Assembly (NCBI GenBank): GCA_019057975.1
Contig: JAHLWJ010000037.1
Coordinates: 1 to 21,919 of the forward strand
Source of the DNA: Promethearchaeota archaeon
GTDB taxonomy: Archaea > Asgardarchaeota > Lokiarchaeia > Sigynarchaeales > SOKP01
Reading direction: 5' to 3'
Length of the DNA stretch: 21,919 nt
Positions 7,227 to 15,190 of this stretch are shown piece after piece. How positions within the stretch are numbered: position 1 is the first letter of the stretch; each line of letters opens with the position of its first letter. The translations under genes were made by a program, and so were the position numbers. The notes under the pieces are model-generated. The model saw nothing but the letters and a program-made list of their open reading frames with translations, made no database searches and was not told the DNA's origin.

Positions 7227-7693
7227 TTAAAATTCCTATTTTTCAGATTCAATATTTAATATTTTATTTTGTGAATATATAATTCTTAGGATAGTAGAAA
7301 ATTCTGATAAATTAGACTATTTGTTTCCCTGAATATTACTTCAGAAAATATCGCGATCATTCATAAGAAATCCCAACATAATTTAGGTAGAGATCTGACA
7401 TAATGAGATATAGTTCGATTAGTAATATAATTCTTTATCTATTTATTCATAGAGTTCTGTTCTATGGAATTTCTATTTTCGCATTAGTTTTTTCTTCAGA
7501 TATATGGCATTATTTTAATCAAAGTCCAGAATTCTTCCTTGAACTCATTTTAATTTACTTCAAATTAGCGTTTTTTAATAGTTACTTGTAATTTCAAATA
7601 ATATTAATCGCAATCACTTTGATAGGAGAGACTTCACTCATTTTCTATCAAAGAAAGATAAATTCCAAAAATAATTAGAATATTTATAGTTCT
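7227..7693. other. Gap between HEPN-like and CHAT genes
   Basis: This 467-base stretch holds the CHAT promoter, a strong hairpin at 7617-7653 and a hydrophobic 62-codon plus-strand frame (7403-7591) that I do not trust as a gene. Nothing else could be recognised. The hairpin makes read-through from the HEPN-like gene uncertain. Confidence 0.5.
7617..7653. promoter_or_regulatory. Hairpin, 13 paired positions, between HEPN-like and CHAT genes
   Basis: CTTTGATAG (7617-7625) pairs perfectly with CTATCAAAG (7645-7653). Four further inner pairs (GAGA with TTTT, using G-U pairs in RNA) leave an 11-base loop. It starts 41 bases after the stop codon of the HEPN-like gene. It could end or process the upstream message, protect its 3' end, or be a protein binding site. 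Confidence 0.6.
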
Positions 7694-9007
7694 TTAAAGT
7701 AGTTCTTGGACAACGACGAAGAGTTGGAACAATAAAGCTTCTAAGATTTGCTTGAATGTAATCGTGTCTAAATATTCTAACTTTAGATCATGAGCTCCAT
7801 GATTTCTCAGAAGATAGACTAACATTGTATTTATAATTTTCTTGTTCTTTGATATTGTGTATGTTGAAGTGATTGAATATAAATTTATGTTCCGCGCAAG
7901 CATAGTACCTATAGATTGATTAATTAATTGAGGATTTCTAAAATATTGGTGTCCAGTGAAAAAGTTCAAGCTTCTTTTGACAGAATTTTCGTGAGAATCA
8001 TCGGTTCTATCAAAATTACCGTTTGATAATCCTTCAATTAAAAATTTAGATTTATATCGAATATAAGTCTCAATATGATTGGTAGGTGGAATTTTCTTTT
8101 CCATGATATGATCTAACAGCAAACAGAAAGAAAGAATGTAGTTTAAGTTTCTCATCTTCGCAAATTCATTATCATATAAATCGAAAGTCTCGATATTGAA
8201 AGCTTGATAATATCTAGTAATAAATAAATAGGTAAAAAAAAGTATTTCATCTTCAAATTCATCATAATTAGATAGGAATTTATTTCTAATCTCTTGATAA
8301 GTAAGGTTTTCTTGGAACTCGTTATTATACCTATCTATAAAAGATGAGAGTTTCTCTATTAAATCGCGTGTTGAGTAATACAAATATTTTCCTCTTCTCT
8401 CATTCATTGAAGCAAATAGAAAAGCAGGAGAATCATGGTAATCATAATTAGGATTCTGCTTTAATCCCCGAATTTTATCATCTTCTAACGCTTTATGCGC
8501 ATAATAAAATGCAAAATCAAAATTCCCTACATCAATGTAATTTGTCACATTAAAAAAGAATGGAGTACCTTTCTTTATATGGAAATTATTGTTTTGTTCC
8601 CATTGATCTACTTCATAGAGTAGGGAATTCCACAAATCAATTTCTTGAAAAGATAAATACACATTATTATAGGTCCCCCAAACAGGCTTAAATGAATTAA
8701 AGAAATGATCTGCTAGGTGATTTGCTGAGATAATATCATTTTGATTTTCTTCAATATCTTTAATTGCGGTAAAAAACACGTTAAAGATCGACTTTAATTC
8801 GTCTTTCACGAGATTAGTTTTAATAATCCTCCTATTATTAACGAATGTTATATAATTCCGTTCTAGCCAATTGGTTAGAGGATTGTCATTGATTTTAATA
8901 ATTCCGTAAGATTGAGCAAAATGATCTCCTTGTGAGGAAATATAGATGTGAAAACCTTCAATATTATTTTCATATTCCAATTTTTCATCAACCATTAGTA
9001 AAATCAT
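7694..9007 (-). CDS. HEPN-like protein (putative RNase), 437 aa
   Basis: Near the C-terminus, residues 401-406 read RNHGAH, the R-x4-H motif of HEPN ribonucleases, followed by a long helix (KQILEALLFQLFVVVQELL) as in that fold. The middle holds KGTPFFFNV, then AFYYAHKALEDD, YHDSPAFLF and a helical segment (LYYSTRDLIEKLSSFIDRY) that recalls HEPN proteins linked to abortive infection. The N-terminal ~90 residues are unassigned. The ATG at 9007 overlaps the end of the 242-residue gene by 20 bases; a second ATG at 8995 would overlap by 8. The tight overlap means the two are co-translated and probably work together. The HEPN assignment rests on the motif and helix pattern, not on a search. Confidence 0.6.
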   Translation of the reverse strand: MILLMVDEKLEYENNIEGFHIYISSQGDHFAQSYGIIKINDNPLTNWLERNYITFVNNRRIIKTNLVKDELKSIFNVFFTAIKDIEENQNDIISANHLADHFFNSFKPVWGTYNNVYLSFQEIDLWNSLLYEVDQWEQNNNFHIKKGTPFFFNVTNYIDVGNFDFAFYYAHKALEDDKIRGLKQNPNYDYHDSPAFLFASMNERRGKYLYYSTRDLIEKLSSFIDRYNNEFQENLTYQEIRNKFLSNYDEFEDEILFFTYLFITRYYQAFNIETFDLYDNEFAKMRNLNYILSFCLLLDHIMEKKIPPTNHIETYIRYKSKFLIEGLSNGNFDRTDDSHENSVKRSLNFFTGHQYFRNPQLINQSIGTMLARNINLYSITSTYTISKNKKIINTMLVYLLRNHGAHDLKLEYLDTITFKQILEALLFQLFVVVQELL

Positions 9008-9716
9008 TTTTTATGGAAAAAACATTATGAAAACTAGTAATAATATTATCTAAAGCTAATTGTATAGTATATTGCTCTTGTAAATCGAGAATACCGGTTT
9101 CTTCGAATTTCTTTGTCGGATTAAATTCATATATCTCAAATGGCTCTCCCTTGAGTAGATGATAATTAGTTAAATTACCAGGTTTGATAAGAATTTTCAG
9201 TCTTTTTTGATAACTCATTTTTGCATATATTTCAGGAACAAGCTGCAAAAAAAACAGGTGTAAATGGTTACTTAACATATTTAAATTAATTATCTTTCCT
9301 GTTATTGTAGAAATCACTTGACTGTGTACAAATAATATGACTCCATCTTCATGAATAACTAGGCTATCAGGATTTCTCTTAATGTGAGTACTTATGCATT
9401 CCCATTCATCAAATGATTGAGGAAAGCTATATTCTGCAAAAAGAGGAGAATCACTCTCTGGATCAAATATTTGTTGAGTTTTTGAACTTTTTCCTGATTG
9501 ATATTGTCCTTTCAATATAATTCTGCAAAATTTAGTGAAATTGGAATGATTAAAACCTAGACTTCCGTTTAATGGATATTCCTCTGGACTTAACACTATT
9601 TTTAGATTATAATATTTATTATGAAAAAGATGAATTGTATCCTGGAGGATTTTTTTAACAGTTTTTTTCCTTAGTATTTTTGCTTTCTCTTGCTTAAAAA
9701 TATCATTTTGATTCAT
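8988..9716 (-). CDS. Hypothetical protein, 242 aa, partner of HEPN-like gene
   Basis: I do not recognise this protein. It has a basic, helical N-terminus (EKAKILRKKTVKKILQDT), a mixed middle with a strand pair (DSLVIHEDGVILFVHS) and a final helix (TIQLALDNIITSFHNVF). There are no transmembrane segments and no obvious catalytic motif. QSGKSS near residue 73 is not a convincing P-loop. It is the first gene of the minus-strand module, with a TATA box at 9761-9769, and its stop overlaps the start of the HEPN-like gene. It could be a sensor, an antitoxin or a structural partner; I cannot choose. Confidence 0.7.
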   Translation of the reverse strand: MNQNDIFKQEKAKILRKKTVKKILQDTIHLFHNKYYNLKIVLSPEEYPLNGSLGFNHSNFTKFCRIILKGQYQSGKSSKTQQIFDPESDSPLFAEYSFPQSFDEWECISTHIKRNPDSLVIHEDGVILFVHSQVISTITGKIINLNMLSNHLHLFFLQLVPEIYAKMSYQKRLKILIKPGNLTNYHLLKGEPFEIYEFNPTKKFEETGILDLQEQYTIQLALDNIITSFHNVFSIKNDFTNG

Positions 9717-9760
9717 TATTTTGAATGAAACATTTGGATTTGTTGAAATTCTATTACCAT

Positions 9761-9769
9761 TTTATAAAA
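9761..9769 (-). promoter_or_regulatory. TATA box for the minus-strand module
   Basis: TTTTATAAA on the minus strand lies about 48 bases before the ATG at 9716. A start of transcription 25 bases on would leave a leader of about 20 bases. Confidence 0.45.
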
Positions 9770-9979
9770 TTCATTCTAATTTAAATCTAAACTTTTTTTT
9801 GGAACAATTTTCTTTTTATTAATAACAAAAGATTAATTTTATGAATCTTTGAAATAATTTGTACTTAGATCAAGTTTTATAATCCTTTTATATATTTCAT
9901 TCATAAGGGAAATTTAAGATGACTCCTTTTGAAGAATCATTAGATCCCACTTTCATTTAATCAGTATGTTAAGAAACGG

Positions 9980-9993
9980 TATTTACGTAAATA
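9980..9993. promoter_or_regulatory. 14-base perfect palindrome, candidate operator
   Basis: TATTTACGTAAATA reads the same on both strands. It lies between two divergent gene sets, as a dimeric repressor site would, though it is over 200 bases from either start codon. Confidence 0.45.
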
Positions 9994-10133
9994 TGGGATT
10001 AGATTCAATAACTCTAAAGAAAAATAATTGAAAATCCCATTATTTGCTTTATATAATTGATTTATTGAACTATGAATGAATTGGTATAAAAATTAAAGAT
10101 TATTCAATATTAGTAAGCAAAAGATATAATTTG

Positions 10134-10170
10134 TTGAAAGTTACTATTTATGGTATTCTTTCTATAAAAA
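10134..10170 (+). repeat. 37-base direct repeat, right copy
   Basis: Identical to 5734-5770 in sequence and orientation. It lies 166 bases before the nuclease start codon. Recombination between the two copies would remove a 4,400-base circle with the entire CHAT/HEPN module. Confidence 0.9.
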
Positions 10171-10322
10171 TTCTAAAAAGAAATTATTTATAGAATTATG
10201 CTGGATTAAAAAATCATTTCATAGTACTTTGTAGTAAAAATTCATTTTGAGAACTTGAAGATATATAGATAGAATCAAATAGTTAAATTTTTATTATTAT
10301 ACTTAGACATATTTAAAAATTC

Positions 10323-10328
10323 AAGGAG
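10323..10328 (+). promoter_or_regulatory. Shine-Dalgarno of the nuclease gene
   Basis: AAGGAG ends seven bases before the ATG at 10336 and fixes that start. A TATA-like TTATTATTATA near 10290-10300 is placed to give a short leader carrying it. Confidence 0.65.
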
Positions 10329-10335
10329 ATCACCA

Positions 10336-12504
10336 ATGCCTTGTACTATTTGTAAGTCATTAAGAGTAATTGATTCTAAGGGAACCATTAGTTGCCCTAA
10401 ATGTCTTAATTATACAATTCTAAATAAAAACCTCAAATTAAATCAATTAGAAGAGGAAATTATAAGAGTTAGAAAACTAGTGAAAAGGAAATTAAAGAAG
10501 TGTAATCTTGAAGCATTAAAACATAGTTCATTTCAAAAAAGGGAAGAATTAGCAGGTAAAATAATTCAAAATATCAGAGAACACCATGAATTGTTAGAAG
10601 AGTGGTTTACTCTTAATTTAATCATTTCGCTGATATTTTCCATAGAAACTTCAAATTTAATATTTCCAAAAAATAGTGATTATCGCGTGAATCTAGAAAT
10701 TTTATACTCTCAAGTAAATTCGATGTACAAGATAAAACATTTAATATCACTTTTGAAATTTGATAAAATCAGATATATTCGACAAGAAAATGGTGAAGAA
10801 GTGATCTATAAAACTGAGAAAGCTCCTATGACCTCTTTACCCTCAATTTTCAAATCAAGTGATATTGGGTCAACAGAATTTGAATATGGTATTTTTCAAA
10901 CGTATTTTTCTCATGAGTTGGAGGATCTCATTAAATCTGAATTGTATTCTCAATATTTAAAATCTTATTATAATGAGAGGATTTTACCATTTTTACGACC
11001 AAGAAATGCACTGCAGCTATATTTCATATTAAAATACATCATTGACAATTTTAGTTATATTGGGTCCCCTCTAAGCACACAGAAAGGATTAATTTCAATA
11101 GTAAAAAGTAGTGATTTAAAGAATATATTAAAAGAGAAATTCGATCAGAGTGAAATAGAATCCTTTTTCCATAACATGATAGTTAGGGACTCAAAAAATC
11201 CCAGTTCATTTAGTTTTTTTTATTATAATGGATCCACTAAAGAAATAATAATTCCTTATCAATCATTAGAAATTCTCCTTATTTCTATTTATAGTCATGT
11301 AGATCTACCTAAAAAAGGGGAAGAAAGCAATATTAAAGGGAAGTACCTTGAAGAATTAATTCATTCTGATCTACAGGTATATAATTTGACTCTCTATCAT
11401 CCCGAAGATAATTCTCCCTTTGTCGGAGTCAAGTTAAAGGAAAAAAAGTATGGAGATATTGATATCTTGGGTTATAATAGTGAGTATGTGATATTAATTG
11501 AATCTAAATTTTGGTATAGACCTACAATTCAAGTTTTAGAGCCCGAAATTGAGAAATTCTATCAACGATGCAAATATGTTGAAAACAATCTTGAACAGTT
11601 TGGAATACAGAAATCGAAAAATGAATTGCAATTTATTAAGATGTTTTATACTCCATTTGCCCCTTATCGACATTATAAGGATATTATGTTATTTCCAACA
11701 CGATTTTCAATCCACTTTTATTTAAAGGATCTCATTTCCATAAAGAAAGTAGATTCTATCTCCCATAACAATAAAATTTATGACATTTTGAAAAATGTTT
11801 CAGGTCGCCATCCTTACCCTATAGATCTTAATAAGATCGATGATAGAATTCCTAAAAATAAATATCGACTAAATGACTTTCGAATAATTCGATATGATAG
11901 TAGTGAAATTGTTTTAATGAGTTTCAATCAAAGTGGGGAGAAACATCAAATCTTCTGCAATATATACACTGAAATCTATGACTTATTAATTACTAGTGAT
12001 TTTCGGGAAGGGGATTATATTAAATGCATATTATTTAATCAATTAGGAAATTGGGCGAAAATTCAATTAATATCTTTCAAACCTGTTGAATATGATAATC
12101 TATATATTCGTCTTCTAAATCTATATAGAAATGAGGGGCATTTAGATGAAATCTATGAGGTTTTCAAGAAAAACAATTTTGACTTAGAAAAACTGGTTAA
12201 TCATTGCATTCGAAAAAATCAATCAATTTTTCATGCTGTTGGGTTTGTCTTGGCTGCTAATGATAACAAATTAGTTGGAACTCAGTGTGATTGTGGTGAA
12301 ATTATGCATTATAAACCTCAAATTTATGAAAAATTATTAAATCTTTATCCAAACAGGAAAGTGAAATGTAAATATTGTGATCCCGACTACAAGTTAAAAT
12401 TGCAAATGATCACTGGAACTCAATTATATACCTACACAAATAAGTTCACGGATTTAGATCTTAAAGAATTACAATTTTCAGCAAGAAAAAAGAAAGCGAG
12501 ATGA
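10336..12504 (+). CDS. Zinc-ribbon PD-(D/E)XK nuclease, 722 aa
   Basis: The N-terminus is a zinc ribbon with CTIC (residues 3-6) and CPKC (20-23). A long helical region follows. Residues 335-392 form a PD-(D/E)XK core: glutamates at 339-340 in GKYLEE, aspartates at 374 and 376 in GDIDIL, then the paired E389-x-K391 in ILIESKFW, as in Mrr/NERD-type restriction folds. A second zinc site near the end has CDC (651-653) and CKYC (678-681). Two zinc sites around a nuclease core suggest a DNA-cleaving effector that reads a nucleic-acid feature. AAGGAG at 10323-10328 lies seven bases before the ATG, a rare clear ribosome binding site in this window. It stands alone, with 322 bases before the next large gene. 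The target is unknown. Confidence 0.75.
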   Translation: MPCTICKSLRVIDSKGTISCPKCLNYTILNKNLKLNQLEEEIIRVRKLVKRKLKKCNLEALKHSSFQKREELAGKIIQNIREHHELLEEWFTLNLIISLIFSIETSNLIFPKNSDYRVNLEILYSQVNSMYKIKHLISLLKFDKIRYIRQENGEEVIYKTEKAPMTSLPSIFKSSDIGSTEFEYGIFQTYFSHELEDLIKSELYSQYLKSYYNERILPFLRPRNALQLYFILKYIIDNFSYIGSPLSTQKGLISIVKSSDLKNILKEKFDQSEIESFFHNMIVRDSKNPSSFSFFYYNGSTKEIIIPYQSLEILLISIYSHVDLPKKGEESNIKGKYLEELIHSDLQVYNLTLYHPEDNSPFVGVKLKEKKYGDIDILGYNSEYVILIESKFWYRPTIQVLEPEIEKFYQRCKYVENNLEQFGIQKSKNELQFIKMFYTPFAPYRHYKDIMLFPTRFSIHFYLKDLISIKKVDSISHNNKIYDILKNVSGRHPYPIDLNKIDDRIPKNKYRLNDFRIIRYDSSEIVLMSFNQSGEKHQIFCNIYTEIYDLLITSDFREGDYIKCILFNQLGNWAKIQLISFKPVEYDNLYIRLLNLYRNEGHLDEIYEVFKKNNFDLEKLVNHCIRKNQSIFHAVGFVLAANDNKLVGTQCDCGEIMHYKPQIYEKLLNLYPNRKVKCKYCDPDYKLKLQMITGTQLYTYTNKFTDLDLKELQFSARKKKAR

Positions 12505-12686
12505 TTTTTGTCGATTTATAGAAATCTTTGCTATATTTAGGAATCCCATTTACCATATATCATGTATATAATAAATTCAATGATTTCCTGATTGAGAGAA
12601 TTTAATACGAAATGAAATTCCGTAATAGATCGTTATTTAGTGATAGAAGAAATGTGTAATTTCCATCTGATTAAATTCATTTTTTA

Positions 12687-12696
12687 TTTTATAAAT
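12687..12696 (+). promoter_or_regulatory. TATA box before the short frame and TPR gene
   Basis: TTTTATAAAT is centred about 26 bases before the ATG at 12718. It is the best promoter for the 721-residue TPR gene as well, whose leader would then be about 120 bases. Confidence 0.5.
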
Positions 12697-12717
12697 TTTC
12701 CTTTCTATATAACTAAC

Positions 12718-12792
12718 ATGAAACTAAAAAAAATCCTGAAATTTTTTGAAGCAAAGGATCAAGAAGCTATTCTGAGGAGAGAATCTGCTTAA
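12718..12792 (+). CDS. Possible 24-residue leader peptide
   Basis: The frame encodes MKLKKILKFFEAKDQEAILR followed by RESA. Its ATG sits exactly where a leaderless transcript from the TATA box should begin, and it ends 46 bases before the TPR gene's upper ATG. It may be a regulatory upstream peptide or the remnant of a lost gene. The length is too short to prove coding. Confidence 0.3.
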   Translation: MKLKKILKFFEAKDQEAILRRESA

Positions 12793-12826
12793 GTTCGTTA
12801 TGACAGATATTTGAAAATTAAAAAAG

Positions 12827-14992
12827 ATGGTGGAAAAAATGAGTGATATATTTAAAAGTTTTTATATAAATTACTTTTTGGATTATTGGGAATTAAGATA
12901 CAAGTTTCTAAAAGACTTGATTGAGAATAGTGAAAAAAGTGACGAACTGATAAACAATATTGAAGAAATTAACACTATTCCAAATTACAAAAAGAAATTC
13001 ATAACTCTTCTAAAATTTGAGATACATTTTTTAAAATTTCAAGTTATAGAAGCATTATTTAACTTTATTTTTGCCTTAGAAAAATTAGATGATATCGATC
13101 TCTGGTTTAATCTTAGTTTTCCAAGTAATATTAGTGAAAGAAGTTTTGCAGCTTATGATAAAATCTCAGAATTTAAGAATTTATGGGAACTGGAAGATTA
13201 TTTAAAGAAAGAAGTAGAACTAAATGAAAATTTGGTTCCATATTGGAAATATGTATTTTATTATGATGTTGACCTTTCAAATTGTGGAGTAGATGTCAAA
13301 GTTATTGAGTCAAATATCATTAAAATCCTAAATAAAATGGCTCGTACTTTTGCAGATCGAGACGATTATAATGCTTATAAACATTCACTTGTATGTTTTT
13401 CGACTTCCTTGGCTCTCTCAATTATTCCTCATGATACCAAAGAATCAATACCAATCGGTTTTGCTAAAAATGGAATGAATTATCTTACAAAAAGCGAAAA
13501 AGAAGATGATATTGTGGTTAATTCTACTTTTAAAGCCTTTTCTCCAAAAGAAGATCTTTACTACATTCGAGAAGCAATGAGATTATTAAAGAATATTATA
13601 AATATAAGAAAACCACATTTTAGTAAAGAGAAAAGTGATGATTTGTATTATTGTCAAGAAATAACTGAGTCTTATCATTTTATTGAAGATTACATGTTAC
13701 CAAGATTTAGTCGATCAACAACTTCTTTAAATCAGATTTTAAATCAAGCAGTTAACAATTATGAACAAGATAATATAAATAATGCTATAGTCTTATTCAA
13801 GAAGGTTCTTCAATTAGATGATAAAAATCCATACGCAATTTTAGGATTAGGATATTCTTATCAAAAAATTAAAGAATTTGACAATGCTATTAAAAATTTC
13901 AGACGGTATACAAATGACAATAGAGCTAAATATTGGAAAAGAGCTCAATATAATTTGGCGTTGTGTTTCTATGAAAAAAATGATTTAACTCAAACGGATG
14001 TTGGATTAGCTAAGTTAACAAGACTTTTTCCAGATGATACAGACAGTATCGTGAATATTGCGAGGTATTTTCTTGCTGATATTAAGCTAAGATTAAACCA
14101 ACAACATTTTGAAGAGAATGGAAAAAATGAGATGAAATACATTAAAGCTACATCAAAATTATTGAAAAAAGCAGAAGAACTATCTTTTGAACATCCAGAA
14201 CTATGGTTTAGTCTAGCTATTATCAAGTCGCAAATGGGGCATTTAGAATCTGCAAAAGAAATATTTGAAAAGTTAAATAAACATTTTCCAGATCATTTTC
14301 CCACTAAATTAAGTTTAGCTCACTTATTAATAGATTCTGATGGAAATTTAGAGGAAATTTCTAGATTACTTCAAGAATGTGAGGATTTAAACAAGGAAAG
14401 TTCCAATTTATGGATAGGATATTCTATTTTAAGGAAAAGACAAGGTGACATAGAAGGTTGTCGTGAGGCTTGCAAAAAAGCGATAATTCTATCAAAAAAT
14501 CCTGAAGAAGAAAAACAAGCTTTCGGAAATATAGGAGCCTTTTTATTTAATCGTGATGATTATGAAAGTGCATTAGAGTATTATCAGAAATCTCTTGAAA
14601 TCGATAATGAATTCTTCTTTGCTTTTGAAGGAGTTGTAAATTGCTTGCTTAAACTCAAAAGGTATGAAGAAGTTGAAGAAATAACTAGAAACTTAGAATT
14701 TAGTAAAAGTAATAGGTTTATATTAAAAACAAGAGCGTATACACTCTCATACATGAATAGACATCATGAAGCTTTAGAATTAATTGATAGATGTATTGAA
14801 GCATTTACAGAGGATCTGAAATTTTTAAGTGACCTATATGATTCGAAAGGAGATCTCTTAGAAAGAAGCGGTGATAAAATAAAAGCTCTTGAATTTTATC
14901 AGAAATCTCTGGATACTGGAGATGGAGATTTTGAATTTTCTAGTGAAACAAGGGAAAAGCTAAGTAAGCTTAAATCTTCAAAAAATGATTAG
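12827..14992 (+). CDS. TPR protein with HEPN-like N-terminal region, 721 aa
   Basis: Residues 1-300 are helical and unassigned; ADRDDYNAYKHS (residues 176-187) resembles the conserved N-x2-KH segment seen in some HEPN-like phage-resistance proteins. From about residue 303 there are TPR repeats, recognisable by pairs such as NPYAILGLGYSYQKIKEFD and AFGNIGAFLFNRDDYESALEYY, and by repeated FYQKSL or YYQKSL at helix ends. TPRs usually bind a partner or trigger protein. A second ATG at 12839 is preceded by GGTGG (12829-12833) and is the more likely start, giving 717 residues (MSDIFK). It lies in the same direction as the nuclease and SIR2 genes, with its own promoter. Function is unknown; a sensor of the island is the best guess. 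Confidence 0.7.
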   Translation: MVEKMSDIFKSFYINYFLDYWELRYKFLKDLIENSEKSDELINNIEEINTIPNYKKKFITLLKFEIHFLKFQVIEALFNFIFALEKLDDIDLWFNLSFPSNISERSFAAYDKISEFKNLWELEDYLKKEVELNENLVPYWKYVFYYDVDLSNCGVDVKVIESNIIKILNKMARTFADRDDYNAYKHSLVCFSTSLALSIIPHDTKESIPIGFAKNGMNYLTKSEKEDDIVVNSTFKAFSPKEDLYYIREAMRLLKNIINIRKPHFSKEKSDDLYYCQEITESYHFIEDYMLPRFSRSTTSLNQILNQAVNNYEQDNINNAIVLFKKVLQLDDKNPYAILGLGYSYQKIKEFDNAIKNFRRYTNDNRAKYWKRAQYNLALCFYEKNDLTQTDVGLAKLTRLFPDDTDSIVNIARYFLADIKLRLNQQHFEENGKNEMKYIKATSKLLKKAEELSFEHPELWFSLAIIKSQMGHLESAKEIFEKLNKHFPDHFPTKLSLAHLLIDSDGNLEEISRLLQECEDLNKESSNLWIGYSILRKRQGDIEGCREACKKAIILSKNPEEEKQAFGNIGAFLFNRDDYESALEYYQKSLEIDNEFFFAFEGVVNCLLKLKRYEEVEEITRNLEFSKSNRFILKTRAYTLSYMNRHHEALELIDRCIEAFTEDLKFLSDLYDSKGDLLERSGDKIKALEFYQKSLDTGDGDFEFSSETREKLSKLKSSKND

Positions 14993-15074
14993 TCAATCAA
15001 AAGATGATGTCTTAAAGCGGATTCGTCATGAGGTATCACGATCTCAATACTTCAAAACAAACATAGAAGAATGA
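14985..15074 (+). CDS. Possible 29-residue overlapping peptide
   Basis: ATGATTAG at 14985-14992 overlaps a start with the stop of the TPR gene. The frame continues for 29 codons (MISQSKDDVLKRIRHEVSRS and onwards) to TGA at 15074. The overlap is of the kind used for coupled translation, and the peptide looks like the charged N-terminus of a longer protein, so it may be a truncated gene. Evidence is limited to the frame. Confidence 0.3.
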   Translation: MISQSKDDVLKRIRHEVSRSQYFKTNIEE

Positions 15075-15138
15075 ATAAGTTTTTTTATAGAATTGTAATG
15101 ACAAGGTTGATCAACATCATTACTGATTAACACATACA

Positions 15139-15147
15139 TTTAAAATA
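15139..15147 (+). promoter_or_regulatory. TATA-like box for the SIR2-TPR gene
   Basis: TTTAAAATA lies about 48 bases before the ATG at 15191, giving a leader of roughly 20 bases. No ribosome binding site was seen. Confidence 0.4.
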
Positions 15148-15190
15148 CCAGAATTCAATAAGATCATAAGAATCCATTAGTTGCATAATT

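Larger units (their letters stand above)
9717..10335. promoter_or_regulatory. Divergent regulatory region of 619 bases
   Basis: This stretch separates the minus-strand module from the nuclease gene. It holds the TATA box of the 242-residue gene (9761-9769), a 14-base perfect palindrome (9980-9993), an inverted repeat ATGGGATT (9993-10000) with AATCCCAT (10033-10040), the right copy of the 37-base repeat (10134-10170), and a TATA-like stretch near 10290-10300 for the nuclease gene. A 13-codon frame at 9919-9960 (MTPFEESLDPTFI) with a TATA box about 28 bases upstream is the only coding hint. Confidence 0.6.
12505..12826. other. Gap holding a 24-codon leaderless frame
   Basis: Apart from the short frame at 12718-12792 with its TATA box at 12687-12696, I see no gene, hairpin or repeat in this stretch. 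Confidence 0.4.

Noticed and set aside
7403..7591. Plus-strand 62-codon frame for a hydrophobic, membrane-like peptide
   Set aside because: Only weak GGTAG upstream, no clear TATA box at the right distance, opposite strand to its neighbours, and very AT-rich DNA readily yields hydrophobic frames by chance.
8988..9716. QSGKSS in the 242-residue protein as a P-loop NTPase motif
   Set aside because: The upstream glycine pattern of a Walker A motif and any Walker B motif are missing, and the context is not a strand-loop-helix of that fold.
9919..9960. 13-codon frame MTPFEESLDPTFI with a TATA box about 28 bases upstream
   Set aside because: Too short to support coding, and the intergenic DNA has many TATA-like stretches; kept only as a comparison for the 12718 frame.
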